Part shown: piece by piece, positions 63,743 to 64,000 of the stretch
How the letters are laid out: each line of letters opens with the position of its first letter
How positions within the stretch are numbered: position 1 is the stretch's first letter
From: Paenibacillaceae bacterium
GTDB lineage: Bacteria > Bacillota > Bacilli > Paenibacillales > Paenibacillaceae
Direction: 5' to 3'
Assembly (NCBI GenBank): GCA_900766135.1
Contig: CAAFUF010000011.1
Location: forward strand, 34,668 to 98,667
DNA: 64,000 nt
Made by a program: the position numbers and the translations under genes
Notes under the pieces: generated by a model
What the model saw: only the letters and a program-made list of their open reading frames with translations
The model's database searches: none
Told to the model about the DNA's origin: nothing

Positions 63743-64000
63743 TTACATCGATTTATGGAACTTTGAGGTATCTTCTAGCGTCTTGACCCATAACGAAAAC
63801 TTCATCGGTGCCATACGCTTCAGGCTGCCATGCATTCTTCGATAATTATAAAAGTCCATATATTGATCAAGCGCTACAAACGCTTCTTCAAACGTCATAA
63901 ACTCACGTCTGCTAAACAAGTTGCGTTCCAGTATACTGTGAAACGATTCAATGTAGGCGTTCATGTTGGGAGTCCGCGGGGGAATTCGCTCATGCGTCAT
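63743..64000 (-). CDS. IS3-family transposase C-terminus (cut by window edge)
   Basis: The 85 visible residues are the end of an IS3-type DDE integrase. HERIPPRTPNMNAYIESFHSILERNLF contains the catalytic glutamate of the DDE triad. EEAFVALDQYMDFYNYRRMHGSLKRMAPMKF is the standard C-terminal helix with the YNxxRxHGSL motif. The N-terminal part, including both aspartates and any frameshift signal, lies beyond the window. Whether the element is intact cannot be judged. It marks the right flank of the AT-rich cluster as mobile-element territory. Confidence 0.9.
   Translation of the reverse strand: MTHERIPPRTPNMNAYIESFHSILERNLFSRREFMTFEEAFVALDQYMDFYNYRRMHGSLKRMAPMKFSLWVKTLEDTSKFHKSM

Noticed and set aside
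63435..63845. 136-residue frame on the plus strand
   Set aside because: It crosses the exoprotein remnant in another frame and then runs antisense to the IS3 transposase end.

Overview
The window looks like a Gram-positive chromosome from Paenibacillaceae (Paenibacillus or a close relative). Evidence is the conserved run gdpP-rplI-dnaB ... purA ... walRKHIJ ... htrA ... rlmH, strong AGGAGG-type ribosome sites with frequent TTG/GTG starts, a PurR-type operator before purA, and moderately high GC in the core genes. No rRNA, tRNA, riboswitch or cas gene was seen.

Layout. 0-5.7 kb: an oligopeptide/dipeptide ABC importer (binding protein, two permeases, two ATPases). 6-13 kb: an LCP cell-wall ligase, a CBS protein, then the MazG-like / YybS / GdpP / L9 / DnaB operon. 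13.3-18.4 kb: a PLP-dependent decarboxylase, a chemoreceptor and purA. 18.5-27.2 kb: a membrane-anchored unknown protein, a LysM-G5-M23 endopeptidase and the WalRKHIJ cell-wall stress operon, interrupted between walH and walI by about 530 bp of repeats. 27.4-37.1 kb: a glycoside-use locus with two GH4 glycosidases, an AraC regulator, and a six-gene operon (CUT1 sugar ABC importer, LacI regulator, BadF-type kinase, GH4) behind a palindromic operator pair and a CRE-like site. 37.1-38.5 kb: a gene-free repeat region. 38.5-46.5 kb: a small protein, HtrA, GlpD, an SLH-CAP secreted protein, a CxxH/CxxC protein, a membrane protein with its TetR regulator, and rlmH.

From the 3' end of rlmH onward the window becomes accessory, with lower GC, pseudogenes and many small regulator-oxidoreductase pairs. 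The last bases of rlmH, the equivalent of the SCCmec attB site in staphylococci, recur in the same orientation at 54.86 kb and 56.70 kb. This suggests two tandem SCC-like cassettes without a visible recombinase. Their cargo is three SDR oxidoreductases, an MmyB-type regulator, a flavin reductase lacking its redox cysteine, TetR, AraC, MerR and VOC proteins, and two decayed genes. Beyond them lie an SRPBCC protein, a WYL regulator with a divergent NAD(P)H oxidoreductase, and a PAS-type fragment.

At 59.6-63.2 kb a very AT-rich block holds what looks like an undescribed ribosomally made, modified peptide (RiPP) cluster: a 42-residue precursor candidate with a near-perfect ribosome site, a strong hairpin, a HExxH-type putative peptide beta-hydroxylase, and on the other strand an MFS exporter overlapping a cysteine-rich YkgJ/DUF3109-like protein. 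A decayed secreted-protein gene and an IS3-family transposase end follow at the window edge.

Three separate intergenic arrays (25.4, 30.05 and 37.9 kb) each carry exactly four copies of a different ~23-25 bp element phased at about 50-52 bp. This shared architecture is not explained by the genes.
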